64,000 nt of DNA from CAVUAT01 sp963848045 (GTDB lineage Bacteria > Actinomycetota > Thermoleophilia > Solirubrobacterales > 70-9): the NCBI GenBank assembly GCA_963848045.1, contig CAWKCC010000004.1, positions 1 through 64,000 on the forward strand. The letters are read 5' to 3'. Position numbers and translations under genes: made by a program. Within the stretch, counting starts at the first letter, position 1; every line of letters starts with the position of its first letter. The notes beneath the pieces are model-generated. The model was not told the DNA's origin, ran no database searches, and worked only from the letters and a program-made list of their open reading frames with translations. This document shows, piece by piece, positions 24,813 through 32,743 of the stretch.

Positions 24813-25667
24813 CTAGGGAGCGCAGCGGGCCGGCTCCGCTGCGAGCCTCGTCAGCTTGATGTTGCTCACGAACGGCACGGCCCTCGCCGCGCACGCGTTG
24901 GCAATCGATTCAGCCTCGGCCGCGATCCTGCCCGCGGCCGTGTAGTCCGTGGCCGTGACCAGCAGGCCGGCGGCGCCGATGCGCGCCATCGCGGACTGGG
25001 CCGCCATCGTCTCGGGCGCGCTCCTCGACAGGTAGCGGCGGCGCTTGAAGCTGTAGGTCCAGCTCACGTCCTCGCGGTTCCAGCCATCGTAGAAACGCAG
25101 CAGCGGCGAGATCGTGCGCTCGCCGTTCTGGCTGAACAGGAGCCGGCCGCGCCCGCGCGCCAGGAGGGAGAGCCTTCGCACCAGGCGCCGCATTCCGCGC
25201 CGCTGAGAACGGTGGCTCTCCACCATGTCTGTGTTGTCGAGGAAGAGGCCGTCAAAGCCCTTGCGCAACAGCCTCGGGGCGATGCGCCCGACGATCACCC
25301 GCCGGAAGCCCCGGGCCGAGACGCGTGCGTAGGGCTCGTCGAACTCCTCGAAGCTGTCGCGCAGCCGGAACCGCTTCAGCGCCCGATACCAGGAGCGGTA
25401 GGGCTCGATCGTGCCGACGCTGAGGTAGCCGAGCACGATCGATCCGCGGGCGCGAAGCTGGGCGATGCGCCCCCGCCGCGCCGACTCTCCGTCGACGACC
25501 ACGAGGTCGTAGGGCGCAAGCCGCGCCACCTCCGCGCCGGAGTCCAGTTCGCGCCCGAGAGCCAGGGCGAAGCTCTCGACTTGGGCCAGGCGTGGATCGC
25601 GAGAAGCGCCGCCTGCGACCGATGGCAGCAGCAGCGCGAGGCAGATCAGGGCTGTCGCAGCGCGCAG
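24813..25667 (-). CDS. GH114/TM1410-like secreted protein (non-canonical start)
   Basis: A predicted exported TIM-barrel protein resembling GH114 endo-alpha-1,4-polygalactosaminidases. It has LAPYDLVVVDGESARRG, LGYLSVGTIEPYRSWY, a GFDGLFLDNTD active-site-like strand and VSWTYSFKRRRYL. GTG 25529 would cut off the secretion signal and the strand FALALGREL. The open frame upstream encodes a clear signal peptide (TALICLALLLPSVAGGAS) but no ATG, GTG or TTG before a TGA at 25674. CTG 25667 or ATC 25673 must serve; TACGGT lies 6 nt before the ATC. Probably acts on extracellular polysaccharide. Confidence 0.75.
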   Translation of the reverse strand: MRAATALICLALLLPSVAGGASRDPRLAQVESFALALGRELDSGAEVARLAPYDLVVVDGESARRGRIAQLRARGSIVLGYLSVGTIEPYRSWYRALKRFRLRDSFEEFDEPYARVSARGFRRVIVGRIAPRLLRKGFDGLFLDNTDMVESHRSQRRGMRRLVRRLSLLARGRGRLLFSQNGERTISPLLRFYDGWNREDVSWTYSFKRRRYLSRSAPETMAAQSAMARIGAAGLLVTATDYTAAGRIAAEAESIANACAARAVPFVSNIKLTRLAAEPARCAP

Positions 25668-25679
25668 GCCGATTCAGCG

Positions 25680-25685
25680 ACCGTA
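25680..25685 (-). promoter_or_regulatory. candidate -10 element for the GH114-like gene
   Basis: TACGGT on the minus strand, 6 nt before an in-frame ATC (25673) and 12 nt before CTG (25667). Confidence 0.3.
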
Positions 25686-25723
25686 GCGCGTGCCGCCCCA
25701 GGATCTCGCCGCCGCGCCCGGCC

Positions 25724-26599
25724 TCAGGCGGGGTGCGGCGCCGCCTGGGTCGGACGCGGCGCCGCCGGGATCAGGGCGGCGGCCCCGATCACCGCGACGA
25801 AGGCGGCCGAGCGGGCGGCGACGCCGAGTGCGTCCGAGCCCACCGGGTCGCCGAAGACCAGAACTCCGCCGACGATCGCGGCACAGTTGGCGGCGACCGA
25901 GGAGATCACGATCACCTCGACCGGGTCACCGAGCTGCAGCGAGCGCGCCAGGGCGTAGAAGGCCGCCACCGCCGCCAGCGCGGCGACGGCGGTCCAGGGA
26001 CTGAGAATCGCCTCGGGGGCGCCGGGGACGAGCTCCGCGAGGGCCTTGATCGCGACGTCGGAGACGCCGATCAGCAGGCCGGCGGACGCGCCCAGCATCA
26101 GGCCGCCGTGACGACGTGCCCCGCCTCGGGCGGCGGAGAACAGCAGGGCGATGCCGAGCACGATCGCGCCACCCTCGAAGGCCGCCATGGTCGAGGCCGA
26201 GTACTCGCCCCCCGCTCCGTCTTGGTGCTGTGTCGCGGTCAGCGCCAGGAAGCCGAGACCGGCGGCGCTGAGACCCATGCCGCAGAGCTCGCGCCAGCCC
26301 AGGCTGATCCCGAACAGGTGACGGGCCGGGATCACGAGCAGGGCGATGCCGCCGGCGATCACGGCCTGCACCATCGACAGCGGGGCCATGGCCAGCGCGG
26401 CCACATGCAACCCCCAGGCGACGAACGCCACGCCGAACCCGATCGCCCACCACTTCGACGAGAACAGCGCCACAGCGCTGCTCAGGGGGCTGCCGAAGCG
26501 GACCTCCGGCGCTCGCACGGCACCGCGGTGTTTGCAGAGAAGAGCGAGGTTCGAGAGCAAGGCGCAACCAAGCGCAAGGATCAGGCCTAACTCCGTCAT
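25724..26599 (-). CDS. DMT/NIPA-like membrane transporter
   Basis: A 291-residue membrane protein with about nine or ten hydrophobic segments arranged as two halves, as in EamA/DMT and NIPA-type transporters. Features are MTELGLILALGCALLSN at the start, LHVAALAMAPLSMVQAVIAGG in the first half and DPVEVIVISSVAANCAAIVGG in the second. The tail is Pro/Ala-rich and short. The substrate could be a small metabolite or Mg2+; sequence alone does not decide. The gene is not overlapped by neighbours and no clear Shine-Dalgarno or TANNNT was seen near its ATG. Confidence 0.78.
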   Translation of the reverse strand: MTELGLILALGCALLSNLALLCKHRGAVRAPEVRFGSPLSSAVALFSSKWWAIGFGVAFVAWGLHVAALAMAPLSMVQAVIAGGIALLVIPARHLFGISLGWRELCGMGLSAAGLGFLALTATQHQDGAGGEYSASTMAAFEGGAIVLGIALLFSAARGGARRHGGLMLGASAGLLIGVSDVAIKALAELVPGAPEAILSPWTAVAALAAVAAFYALARSLQLGDPVEVIVISSVAANCAAIVGGVLVFGDPVGSDALGVAARSAAFVAVIGAAALIPAAPRPTQAAPHPA

Positions 26600-26683
26600 C
26601 CCGTCACGCTTCGACCGCTCGGACGCCGTCCTTTAGGTTCACCGCCACCCCTGGCCGAACGCGCTCGGCCGCCGGTGAGGTGC

Positions 26684-27067
26684 TCAGCCGCCGATTACGG
26701 CCTCAGCCTCCATCTCGACGCGCCAGCGAGGGTCGAGCAGGCCGGCCACGACGACCATCGTCGAGGCCGGCCTGGCCTCGCCGAACCCCGCCGCGTGCGC
26801 TCGTCCCACCGCCTCGGCATCGGCAGCGTCAACGATGAACTGGCGAGTGCGCACGACGTCCGCGAGGCCGCTGCCGGCCTCGCACAGTGCCACCCCGATG
26901 ATCTCCACGCAGCGGGCCGCCTGGATCTCGGGGTCGGGGTCGCAGGAGCCGTCAGGCCAGACCGCGGCCGTGCCGGCGACAAGCACCCGGTCGCCGACCC
27001 GGATCGCGCGGCTGAACCCGATCCGCTCCTCGAAGGGCGAGGTCCCGGCGATCCGGCGCCTCTCCAT
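26684..27067 (-). CDS. Rid family protein (RidA/YjgF-like)
   Basis: A 127-residue Rid protein. Family traits are SPFEERIGFSRAIRVGDRVLVAGT near the start, the QFIVDAADAEAVGRAH middle and the C-terminal GEARPASTMVVVAGLLDPRWRVEMEAEAVI. The arginine of the ARPAST segment lies where RidA uses Arg105 to bind imine intermediates, so deaminase activity on reactive enamines is plausible, though several Rid subgroups have other roles. It starts 44 nt after dapL, whose PLP chemistry can make such intermediates, which is a sensible context. Confidence 0.88.
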   Translation of the reverse strand: MERRRIAGTSPFEERIGFSRAIRVGDRVLVAGTAAVWPDGSCDPDPEIQAARCVEIIGVALCEAGSGLADVVRTRQFIVDAADAEAVGRAHAAGFGEARPASTMVVVAGLLDPRWRVEMEAEAVIGG

Positions 27068-27111
27068 GGCTCAGTCCCGTGCCTGAGGCCGGCGGACGGG
27101 CGACGTGCGCA

Positions 27112-28308
27112 TCAGGTCAGGTGCGCCCGCAGGCGGTCGACCGCCTCGGTAAGCAGCTCGTCGGGCGTCGTCAGGGAGATCCGGAAGAAGCCCTCGCCGC
27201 TGGGTCCGTACATCGACCCGGGCGAGACGATCACCGCTGCCTGATCGAGCACCAGCTCTGCGAACGAGGTCGAGGTGTGGCCCTGGGGCACAGGAGCCCA
27301 TACGTAGATGGTGCCCTTGGGCGCCTCGACATCAACCCCGATCGCTCGCAGCGCATCGATCACAAGGTCGCGGCGGCGCGCGTATATCGAGCACATCTCC
27401 TCGACGTGCTTGCGCGGCCCGCGCAGCGCCGCCGCCCCGGCCAGCTGCACCGCCTCGAACAGACCAGAGTCGATGTTGGTCTTCAGTCGCCAGTAGGTCC
27501 TGATGGCCTCGGCGTTGCCGAGAATGGCGGCACAGCGCCAGCCGGTCATGTTGTAGCCCTTGGAGAGAGAGAAGACCTCGACCCCGACCTCGTGCGCACC
27601 CGGCGTCTCCAGGAAACTCGGCGCAACGTAGCCGTCGAATGTGACCTCGGAGTAGGCGTTGTCGTGCACGACCAGGATCTGGTGCTCGCGCGCCAGCTCG
27701 ACCACCCGCTCGAAGAAGCCATCCGGCACCACTGCGCCGGTCGGGTTGTTGGGGTAGTTGAGGAAGATCAGTCGCGCCGCCGTCAGCTTCTCGCGCGGGA
27801 TCGCGTCCAGGTCGGGCACGAAGCCCATCTCGGGCAGCAGCGGCAGCAGGTGGGCCTCCGCCCCCGCCAGCAGCGGGCCGCCCGTATACACCGGGTAGCC
27901 GGGATCGGCGGCCAGCGCCACATCGCCCGGATCGAGGAAGGCGAAACAGAGGTTGTAGATGCACTCCTTCGCCCCGATCGCAGGGATCACCTCGTCGACT
28001 GCGTCGAGCCGCACGCCGAAGCGCTGCATGTAGAAGTCTGCGAACGCCTCCCGGAACTCGGGCCGGCCGCGGTTGGAGGGGTACTTGTGCGTGCTGGGGT
28101 CGCCGACCGCCTCGCGCATCGCCTCGATCACGTAGCGAAAGGTCGGCGTATCGGGGTCACCGATGCCCAGGCTGATCACCTCGATCCCCTGCTCCCTCTT
28201 GGTCTCGACCTTGCGCTCCAGCTCGGCGAACATGTAAGGAGGGATCGCCTCGAGACGATCGGAGGGTGCGGTCAGGGGGCGCTTGCTCTGCTCGGGACTG
28301 GCGCTCAT
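27112..28308 (-). CDS. dapL: LL-diaminopimelate aminotransferase
   Basis: A 398-residue fold-type I PLP aminotransferase. It has SLGIGDPDTPTF near residue 46, KYPSNRGRPEFREAFADFY, NYPNNPTGAVV, HDNAYSEVTFDGY and the PLP Lys250 in FSLSKGYNMTGWR. These features match the DapL group, which converts tetrahydrodipicolinate directly to LL-diaminopimelate in one step. The neighbour dapF and the presence of dapA and dapB elsewhere in the window support this over a general aspartate aminotransferase. ATG 28308 is preceded by TAATCT at 10 nt. Confidence 0.86.
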   Translation of the reverse strand: MSASPEQSKRPLTAPSDRLEAIPPYMFAELERKVETKREQGIEVISLGIGDPDTPTFRYVIEAMREAVGDPSTHKYPSNRGRPEFREAFADFYMQRFGVRLDAVDEVIPAIGAKECIYNLCFAFLDPGDVALAADPGYPVYTGGPLLAGAEAHLLPLLPEMGFVPDLDAIPREKLTAARLIFLNYPNNPTGAVVPDGFFERVVELAREHQILVVHDNAYSEVTFDGYVAPSFLETPGAHEVGVEVFSLSKGYNMTGWRCAAILGNAEAIRTYWRLKTNIDSGLFEAVQLAGAAALRGPRKHVEEMCSIYARRRDLVIDALRAIGVDVEAPKGTIYVWAPVPQGHTSTSFAELVLDQAAVIVSPGSMYGPSGEGFFRISLTTPDELLTEAVDRLRAHLT

Positions 28309-28351
28309 GGAGCCGAACAGATTACGGGTGCGGGGGCCGGGCCGGGGCCCG

Positions 28352-29221
28352 CTAGGAGGGCCCGGACAGCGAGCGCTCGAGCTCCGGCGAGAGCTCGCCC
28401 GAGTAGACCGGTTCGGCCCAGCCGGTGAGCCGCACCTCGAGCCCACCGCCGATCTCCACCTCGAGCTCGCCGCCGTCCAGCAGCACGGTGACGGGGCTCG
28501 ACGCGCCTGCCAGGACGGCGGCCACCGCGGCGCCGCTCGCGCCGGTTCCCGAGGACAGGGTCTCCCCCACGCCGCGCTCGAAGATGCGGGCGCGGATGCG
28601 GCTGCCGCCGCCGGCCGCGGTCGCCGGCTCGCGCCTGAAGAAGGAGACGTTCGTGCGATTGGGGAACAGCCGGTGGTGCTCGATCGCGGTTCCGACGTCC
28701 CCGAGGTCGAGCTCGTCGAGCCCCTCGGCGACCTCGATCGCGCACTGCGGGTTGCCGATCGAGACGTGCTGGAAGCGCCAGCTGCGACCGGCAGCCTCGA
28801 GCTCGCCGCGACCGTGATCAGCCCCTTCAGGGAAGTCCTTCGACTTCGTGCGCGCCGTGCCCATCGCCAGCACGCAGGTGCGCTCGGAGGCGATCGTCGG
28901 CGTGATCGGCCCGGCGGCGGTCCCGATCGTGAACTCGTCGGCGTCGGTCCAGCCGGCCCGTCGCAGGTAGAGCACCGCCTCGCGCGCACCGTTGCCCGAA
29001 AGCTCGGCCTCGGAGCCGTCGGGATTGAAGATCCGAAGCTCGGCGACGTGCCCGGGATCCCGCGGCTCGGACAGCAGCAGGATGCCGTCGGAGCCCACCC
29101 CGAAGTGCGGCTCGCAGATCCTCCTGACCCGCTCCTCGCTGAGCTGCCAGGGGAGCCGGCTCTCCTCGAAGATCAGGTAGTCATTGCCCAGCGCCTGCCA
29201 CTTCTCGAAGCTCACGCTCAC
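28352..29221 (-). CDS. dapF: diaminopimelate epimerase homologue lacking both catalytic cysteines
   Basis: A 289-residue DapF-fold protein. Both substrate loops are recognisable: NPDGSEAEL-SGNGAR (residues 66-80) and GVGETLS-SGTGASG (near 217-230). In DapF each loop holds a catalytic Cys just before GNG and GTG. Here both are Ser (Ser75, codon 28997-28999; Ser224, codon 28550-28552). The reading frame is intact and all other motifs are kept. Start GTG 29221 fits the family; a longer start would overlap miaA. It lies in the miaB-miaA-dapF-dapL operon. It may be an altered epimerase or an inactive paralogue. Confidence 0.88.
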   Translation of the reverse strand: MSVSFEKWQALGNDYLIFEESRLPWQLSEERVRRICEPHFGVGSDGILLLSEPRDPGHVAELRIFNPDGSEAELSGNGAREAVLYLRRAGWTDADEFTIGTAAGPITPTIASERTCVLAMGTARTKSKDFPEGADHGRGELEAAGRSWRFQHVSIGNPQCAIEVAEGLDELDLGDVGTAIEHHRLFPNRTNVSFFRREPATAAGGGSRIRARIFERGVGETLSSGTGASGAAVAAVLAGASSPVTVLLDGGELEVEIGGGLEVRLTGWAEPVYSGELSPELERSLSGPS

Positions 29222-29249
29222 CGGGCGAGTATCCCAATCCTCCGCACCC

Positions 29250-30230
29250 TCAGGCCGGCGACCCCAGCGCCTCCACCACACGCTCCGCCACCCAGTCGTC
29301 GTCGCGGTCGCTGCGATCGACCAGCGTCACGCCGCCCATCTTCCGCATCCAGGTGAGCTGTCGGCGGCCGTAGGCGCGGTGGGCGGCCTTGACCGCGTCG
29401 CCGGCGCCTCGGCCCTCGACCCCCACCTCCCCTTCGTCTTGGCGCTCCGAGAGCTCCCCAAGGCCCAGCGCCGCCCCGGCCGTTCTCGAGGCGCCCGCGG
29501 CAACCGCGGCAACCGCCTCCTCGCGCGCCCCTGCGGCGATCATCTCGTCCACCCGGGCGTCGATCCGCCTCGCCAGCTCCTCACGGTCCATGGTCAGCCC
29601 CACCAGCAGGGTCGGATGACGCAGTTCCTCGGTCCAGAGTCGCTCGGCGCAGGTGTGCGGCTCGATTCCAGCCCTGAGCAGCTCGGTGAGGCGCGCGATG
29701 CGCTTGCGATCAGCGGCGTCAACGGTTGCGGCCAGCCGTGCCGGCAGCTCGGCGTGCAGCGCGGCGGGGCCGCGCTCGGCGATCTCGGCCTCGACCGCGG
29801 CCCTGATCGGCTCGGGCACCGGCGGCCTCAGATCGAGATCGGCGAGCGCAGCGCGCAGATAGAGCCCGGTGCCGCCGACCACGATCGGCCGCCGCCCTTC
29901 GGCCAGCAGCCCGTCGATCTCGGCGTGGGCGAGCTCCGCGTAGCGCCCCGCGCTGAACTCCTCGGCGGGGTCCACGAACGAGAGCAGCCGGTGCTCCAGC
30001 CGCCGCTGCTGTTCGGGGCTCGCGGCACCGCTCAGCACCTCGAGCCCGCGGTAGACCTGGATCGAGTCGCAGTTGACCGCCACCGGGTCCTCGCCGCGCT
30101 CGCGCAGGCGCTCGGCGACGGCGATCGCGACCGCCGTCTTGCCGACCCCGGTCGGCCCGAACAGCGCCAGCACTCGGGGGGCCTCAGCCCCGTCGCTCTG
30201 CGCGCCCGCTCGAGCCCCGGCGTCGGGCAC
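29250..30230 (-). CDS. miaA: tRNA dimethylallyltransferase
   Basis: A 326-residue MiaA, which adds a dimethylallyl group to A37 of tRNAs that read codons starting with U. It has the P-loop GPTGVGKT, the conserved NCDSIQVYRG, VVGGTGLYLRA and RKRIARLTELL. The C-terminal AYGRRQLTWMRKM segment completes the fold. GTG 30230 starts 8 nt after miaB stops, so the two A37 modification enzymes (miaA then miaB) are co-expressed. The tail after ~300 carries a basic-acidic mix and ends near dapF. Confidence 0.95.
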   Translation of the reverse strand: MPDAGARAGAQSDGAEAPRVLALFGPTGVGKTAVAIAVAERLRERGEDPVAVNCDSIQVYRGLEVLSGAASPEQQRRLEHRLLSFVDPAEEFSAGRYAELAHAEIDGLLAEGRRPIVVGGTGLYLRAALADLDLRPPVPEPIRAAVEAEIAERGPAALHAELPARLAATVDAADRKRIARLTELLRAGIEPHTCAERLWTEELRHPTLLVGLTMDREELARRIDARVDEMIAAGAREEAVAAVAAGASRTAGAALGLGELSERQDEGEVGVEGRGAGDAVKAAHRAYGRRQLTWMRKMGGVTLVDRSDRDDDWVAERVVEALGSPA

Positions 30231-30238
30231 CGTGTCGT

Positions 30239-31570
30239 CTAGAGAGCGCGGCTGAGCAGCCGCTCGGTTCCGCTCAGGGTGGTCGACGTCGCGTCCAGGA
30301 TCTCCACATCGACCAGCTCGCCGGGCTGGGCCGTGCCATCGAAGTTGACCGTCTTGTTGTGGCGGGTGCGACCGCGCAGGCGATGGGGGTCGTTGCGGCT
30401 CGGACCCTCCACCAGCACCTCCATGGTGCGGCCGACGAAGCGCCGCGCGCGCTCATGGGCGCGGCGCTGGACCAGCTCGACCAGCCGCCCCATTCGCTCT
30501 CGCTTGACGGCGTGCGTCACCTGATCGCCCATCTCGGCCGCCTCGGTTCCCCGGCGCGGCGAGAAGATGAAGGTGAAGGCGCCGTCGTAGCCGACCTCGT
30601 CTACGAGAGCCAGCGTCTCGGCGAAGTCAGCCTCGGTCTCGCCCGGAAAGCCGACGATGATGTCGGTGGTGATCGCGCAGTCGGGCAGGTGCTCGCGGAT
30701 CAGGGCCACCCGGTCCATGTAGCGCTCGCGGTTATAGGTGCGCCTCATGCGCTTCAACACCGAGCTGGAGGCGGATTGCAGCGGCAGGTGTATGTGCTCA
30801 CAGAGCGAGGACAGCTCGGCGTGGGCGCGGACCACGTCCTCGCGCATGTCCTTGGGGTGCGGGCTCGTGTAGCGCAGGCGCTCCAGCCCTTCGACGGCGT
30901 CGATGCGGGCCAGCAGCTCGGCGAAGCTTGTGCGCGCCTCGCGCGGCAGATCGCGCCCGTAGCTGTTGACGTTCTGGCCGAGCAGCGTCACCTCGCTGAC
31001 CCCGTCGGCGACGAGCCGCTCGACCTCATCGAGCAGCACCTCGGGGCTACGGCTGACCTCGCGCCCCCGCGTGGAGGGGACTATGCAATACGAGCAGACG
31101 CAGTTGCAGCCCTGGGAGATCTGCACCCAGCCCTGGAACTCACGGGCCCGCTTGGTCGGCAGTGTGCCCGAGAGGCCCTCGAACTCGAAGTAGCCCTGCG
31201 CGGTCAGCGAGTCGGAGGTGAGGAACTCGGCGAGCCGGTGGATCTGGCCCGGCCCGAAGGCGACATCGACGAAGGGAAAGCGCCGGAAGACCTCGTCCTT
31301 GACCGACTGCGCCCAACAGCCACCGACACCGATCACTCGCTCAGGGTCCTCACGCTTGAGGCGCTTCGCCTCTCCGAGGTGGGCGATGAAGCGGCTGTCA
31401 GCCGACTCGCGGATCGAACAGGTGTTGAAGAGGATCAGGTCGGCCTCATCGCGCGCATCCGACTCCCGGTAGCCGAGCGACTCGAGCATGCCCTTCATGC
31501 GCTCGGAGTCATGCTCGTTCATCTGGCACCCGAAGGTGGTCACGTGGAAACGCTTGGCCGCGGCGGACAT
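30239..31570 (-). CDS. miaB: tRNA-2-methylthio-N6-dimethylallyladenosine synthase
   Basis: A 443-residue radical-SAM methylthiotransferase. The N-terminal UPF0004 domain has three cluster cysteines (TFGCQMN, FNTCSIRE, GGCWAQ). The radical-SAM CxxxCxxC motif is GCNCVCSYCIVP. A C-terminal TRAM domain ends the protein. It adds a methylthio group to i6A37. ATG 31570 is chosen because homology starts at FHVTTFGCQMNEHDSERM; an upstream GTG-type extension is unlikely. TAGCCT lies 8 nt before the ATG. It leads the miaB-miaA-dapF-dapL group. Confidence 0.97.
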   Translation of the reverse strand: MSAAAKRFHVTTFGCQMNEHDSERMKGMLESLGYRESDARDEADLILFNTCSIRESADSRFIAHLGEAKRLKREDPERVIGVGGCWAQSVKDEVFRRFPFVDVAFGPGQIHRLAEFLTSDSLTAQGYFEFEGLSGTLPTKRAREFQGWVQISQGCNCVCSYCIVPSTRGREVSRSPEVLLDEVERLVADGVSEVTLLGQNVNSYGRDLPREARTSFAELLARIDAVEGLERLRYTSPHPKDMREDVVRAHAELSSLCEHIHLPLQSASSSVLKRMRRTYNRERYMDRVALIREHLPDCAITTDIIVGFPGETEADFAETLALVDEVGYDGAFTFIFSPRRGTEAAEMGDQVTHAVKRERMGRLVELVQRRAHERARRFVGRTMEVLVEGPSRNDPHRLRGRTRHNKTVNFDGTAQPGELVDVEILDATSTTLSGTERLLSRAL

Positions 31571-31578
31571 CGCGGCCC

Positions 31579-31584
31579 AGGCTA
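31579..31584 (-). promoter_or_regulatory. candidate -10 element (leaderless) for miaB
   Basis: TAGCCT on the minus strand, 8 nt before the ATG at 31570. Confidence 0.42.
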
Positions 31585-31657
31585 CTCGCTGGCGACCTGA
31601 TGCTCCCCATGCTGCGCAAAGACGCGGCACCCGGCCACTCCGGCCGCCAGATCCCGC

Positions 31658-32260
31658 CTACTCCACGGTCAGCACGCCCTCCATGCCGGCCTCGCGGTGA
31701 CCAGGAACCGTGCAGAAGTAGATGTACTCACCCGGAACGAACTCGGCCGTGATCTCGACCTCGGCATTGGTGATCACCTCGCTCTCGGCGAGCACGTTGC
31801 CCTGCCCATCGTCCTCGACCGCGATGCTGTGCGGCACCGGCGAGGGGTTCGCGTAGGCAAGCGCGATCGTGCCGGCCTTGCCGGCCAGGTCCGCGGGCTC
31901 GAAGATCAGCCCGCCGTCGGCGGGAGAGGTGACGTCGAGGGTCTGGGCGGCGGCCGCGGGAGGCGGCGGAGCGCCTCCCTGCTCACCTGTGGCCGGGGGC
32001 TCCTCCGCGACCTGCTTCTCGGCCTCGGAGGCCTCGGCGGCGAGCTCCTTGTCGCGTTTGTCCTGCTCCTCGGATGCGTTGGCGACGGCGTAGGCGGCTG
32101 TCCCGACCACGAGCGCCGCGAACAGCGCCGTCAGGCCCCAGAACAGGCCATTGCTGGGCGGGAAGCTGTCCTTGCCGCGTATGCCCACGAACGAGATCGC
32201 GAGCGCCGCCAGCACCAGCGCGATGCCGACGTACCAGAAGATAGAGCCGTCGAGGTCCAT
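31658..32260 (-). CDS. membrane-anchored cupredoxin (plastocyanin/azurin-like)
   Basis: A 200-residue protein with two N-terminal membrane helices (residues ~6-28 and ~40-62), a charged linker and a C-terminal cupredoxin. A full type-1 copper set is visible: His in PVPHSIAVED and Cys-His-Met in YFCTVPGHREAGMEG. It should act as an electron carrier or copper protein on the outer face of the membrane. The ATG lies just after recX; the TAG that ends recX is the first part of the TAGGAT hexamer before this gene. Partner enzymes are not evident here. Confidence 0.88.
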   Translation of the reverse strand: MDLDGSIFWYVGIALVLAALAISFVGIRGKDSFPPSNGLFWGLTALFAALVVGTAAYAVANASEEQDKRDKELAAEASEAEKQVAEEPPATGEQGGAPPPPAAAAQTLDVTSPADGGLIFEPADLAGKAGTIALAYANPSPVPHSIAVEDDGQGNVLAESEVITNAEVEITAEFVPGEYIYFCTVPGHREAGMEGVLTVE

Positions 32261-32269
32261 TCGGCGCGA

Positions 32270-32275
32270 ATCCTA
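32270..32275 (-). promoter_or_regulatory. candidate -10 element for the cupredoxin, overlapping the recX stop
   Basis: TAGGAT on the minus strand, 9 nt before the ATG at 32260. Its first three bases are the TAG stop of recX. Confidence 0.38.
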
Positions 32276-32743
32276 TCCGTTCCGCTCGGCCGCCCGGACC
32301 GCGTCATAGGCCACGTCCAGTGGGTAGCCGCGCCGCGCCAGCAGGGAAAGCGCCCGGGCGCGCGAGGCCTCGTCATCGATCTCAGCCCCAGTTCGGGCGA
32401 GCACCTCCCGGGCGCGCTCGACCACCGACTCGCCCCGCTCCTCGGCCACCGCCGCCTCGATCACCGACTCCTCCACACCGCGCCGGCGCAGCGCGCCGGC
32501 TATGCGCTCGGGGCCCCAGCCCTTGAGCTGGCGCTTGTCCTCCGCGTAGCGGCCGGCGAAGCGCTCATCGTCCAGCGCGCCCGCGTCGGCGAGCCGGACA
32601 AGCACCTCACGCAGCTCGTCCTCCTCCACCCCGCGCTCGCGAAGCCAGCCCGCGATCTCCGCCTCGGTCCGCTCCTTGTGGCCGAGCGCGCGCAGCGCCA
32701 GCTCGTAGCCGTCCTGTCGCTCGCCGCCGGCGATCGGCCCTAT
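32273..32743 (-). CDS. recX: regulatory protein RecX (non-canonical start)
   Basis: A RecX-type three-helix-repeat protein that modulates RecA filaments. It has YELALRALGHKERTEAEIAGWL, ADAGALDDERFAGRYAED, GPERIAGALRRRGV and ALSLLARRGYPLDVAYDAV. The first conventional start, GTG 32629, would remove the first repeat. The frame is open back into recA with no ATG, GTG or TTG. ATA at 32743 overlaps the recA TAG as ATAG, with AAGAAGG five bases upstream; ATC 32734 is another option. From ATA the protein is 156 residues, within the family range. Confidence 0.82.
   Translation of the reverse strand: MGPIAGGERQDGYELALRALGHKERTEAEIAGWLRERGVEEDELREVLVRLADAGALDDERFAGRYAEDKRQLKGWGPERIAGALRRRGVEESVIEAAVAEERGESVVERAREVLARTGAEIDDEASRARALSLLARRGYPLDVAYDAVRAAERNG

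Noticed and set aside
23192..24859. A 555-codon plus-strand frame opposite hflX
   Set aside because: Antisense shadow of hflX and dut; no domain, and hflX is unmistakable.
28352..29221. Frameshift or sequencing error as the reason for missing DapF cysteines
   Set aside because: Both changes are in-frame TCG codons with intact flanking motifs; two independent errors giving the same residue are unlikely.
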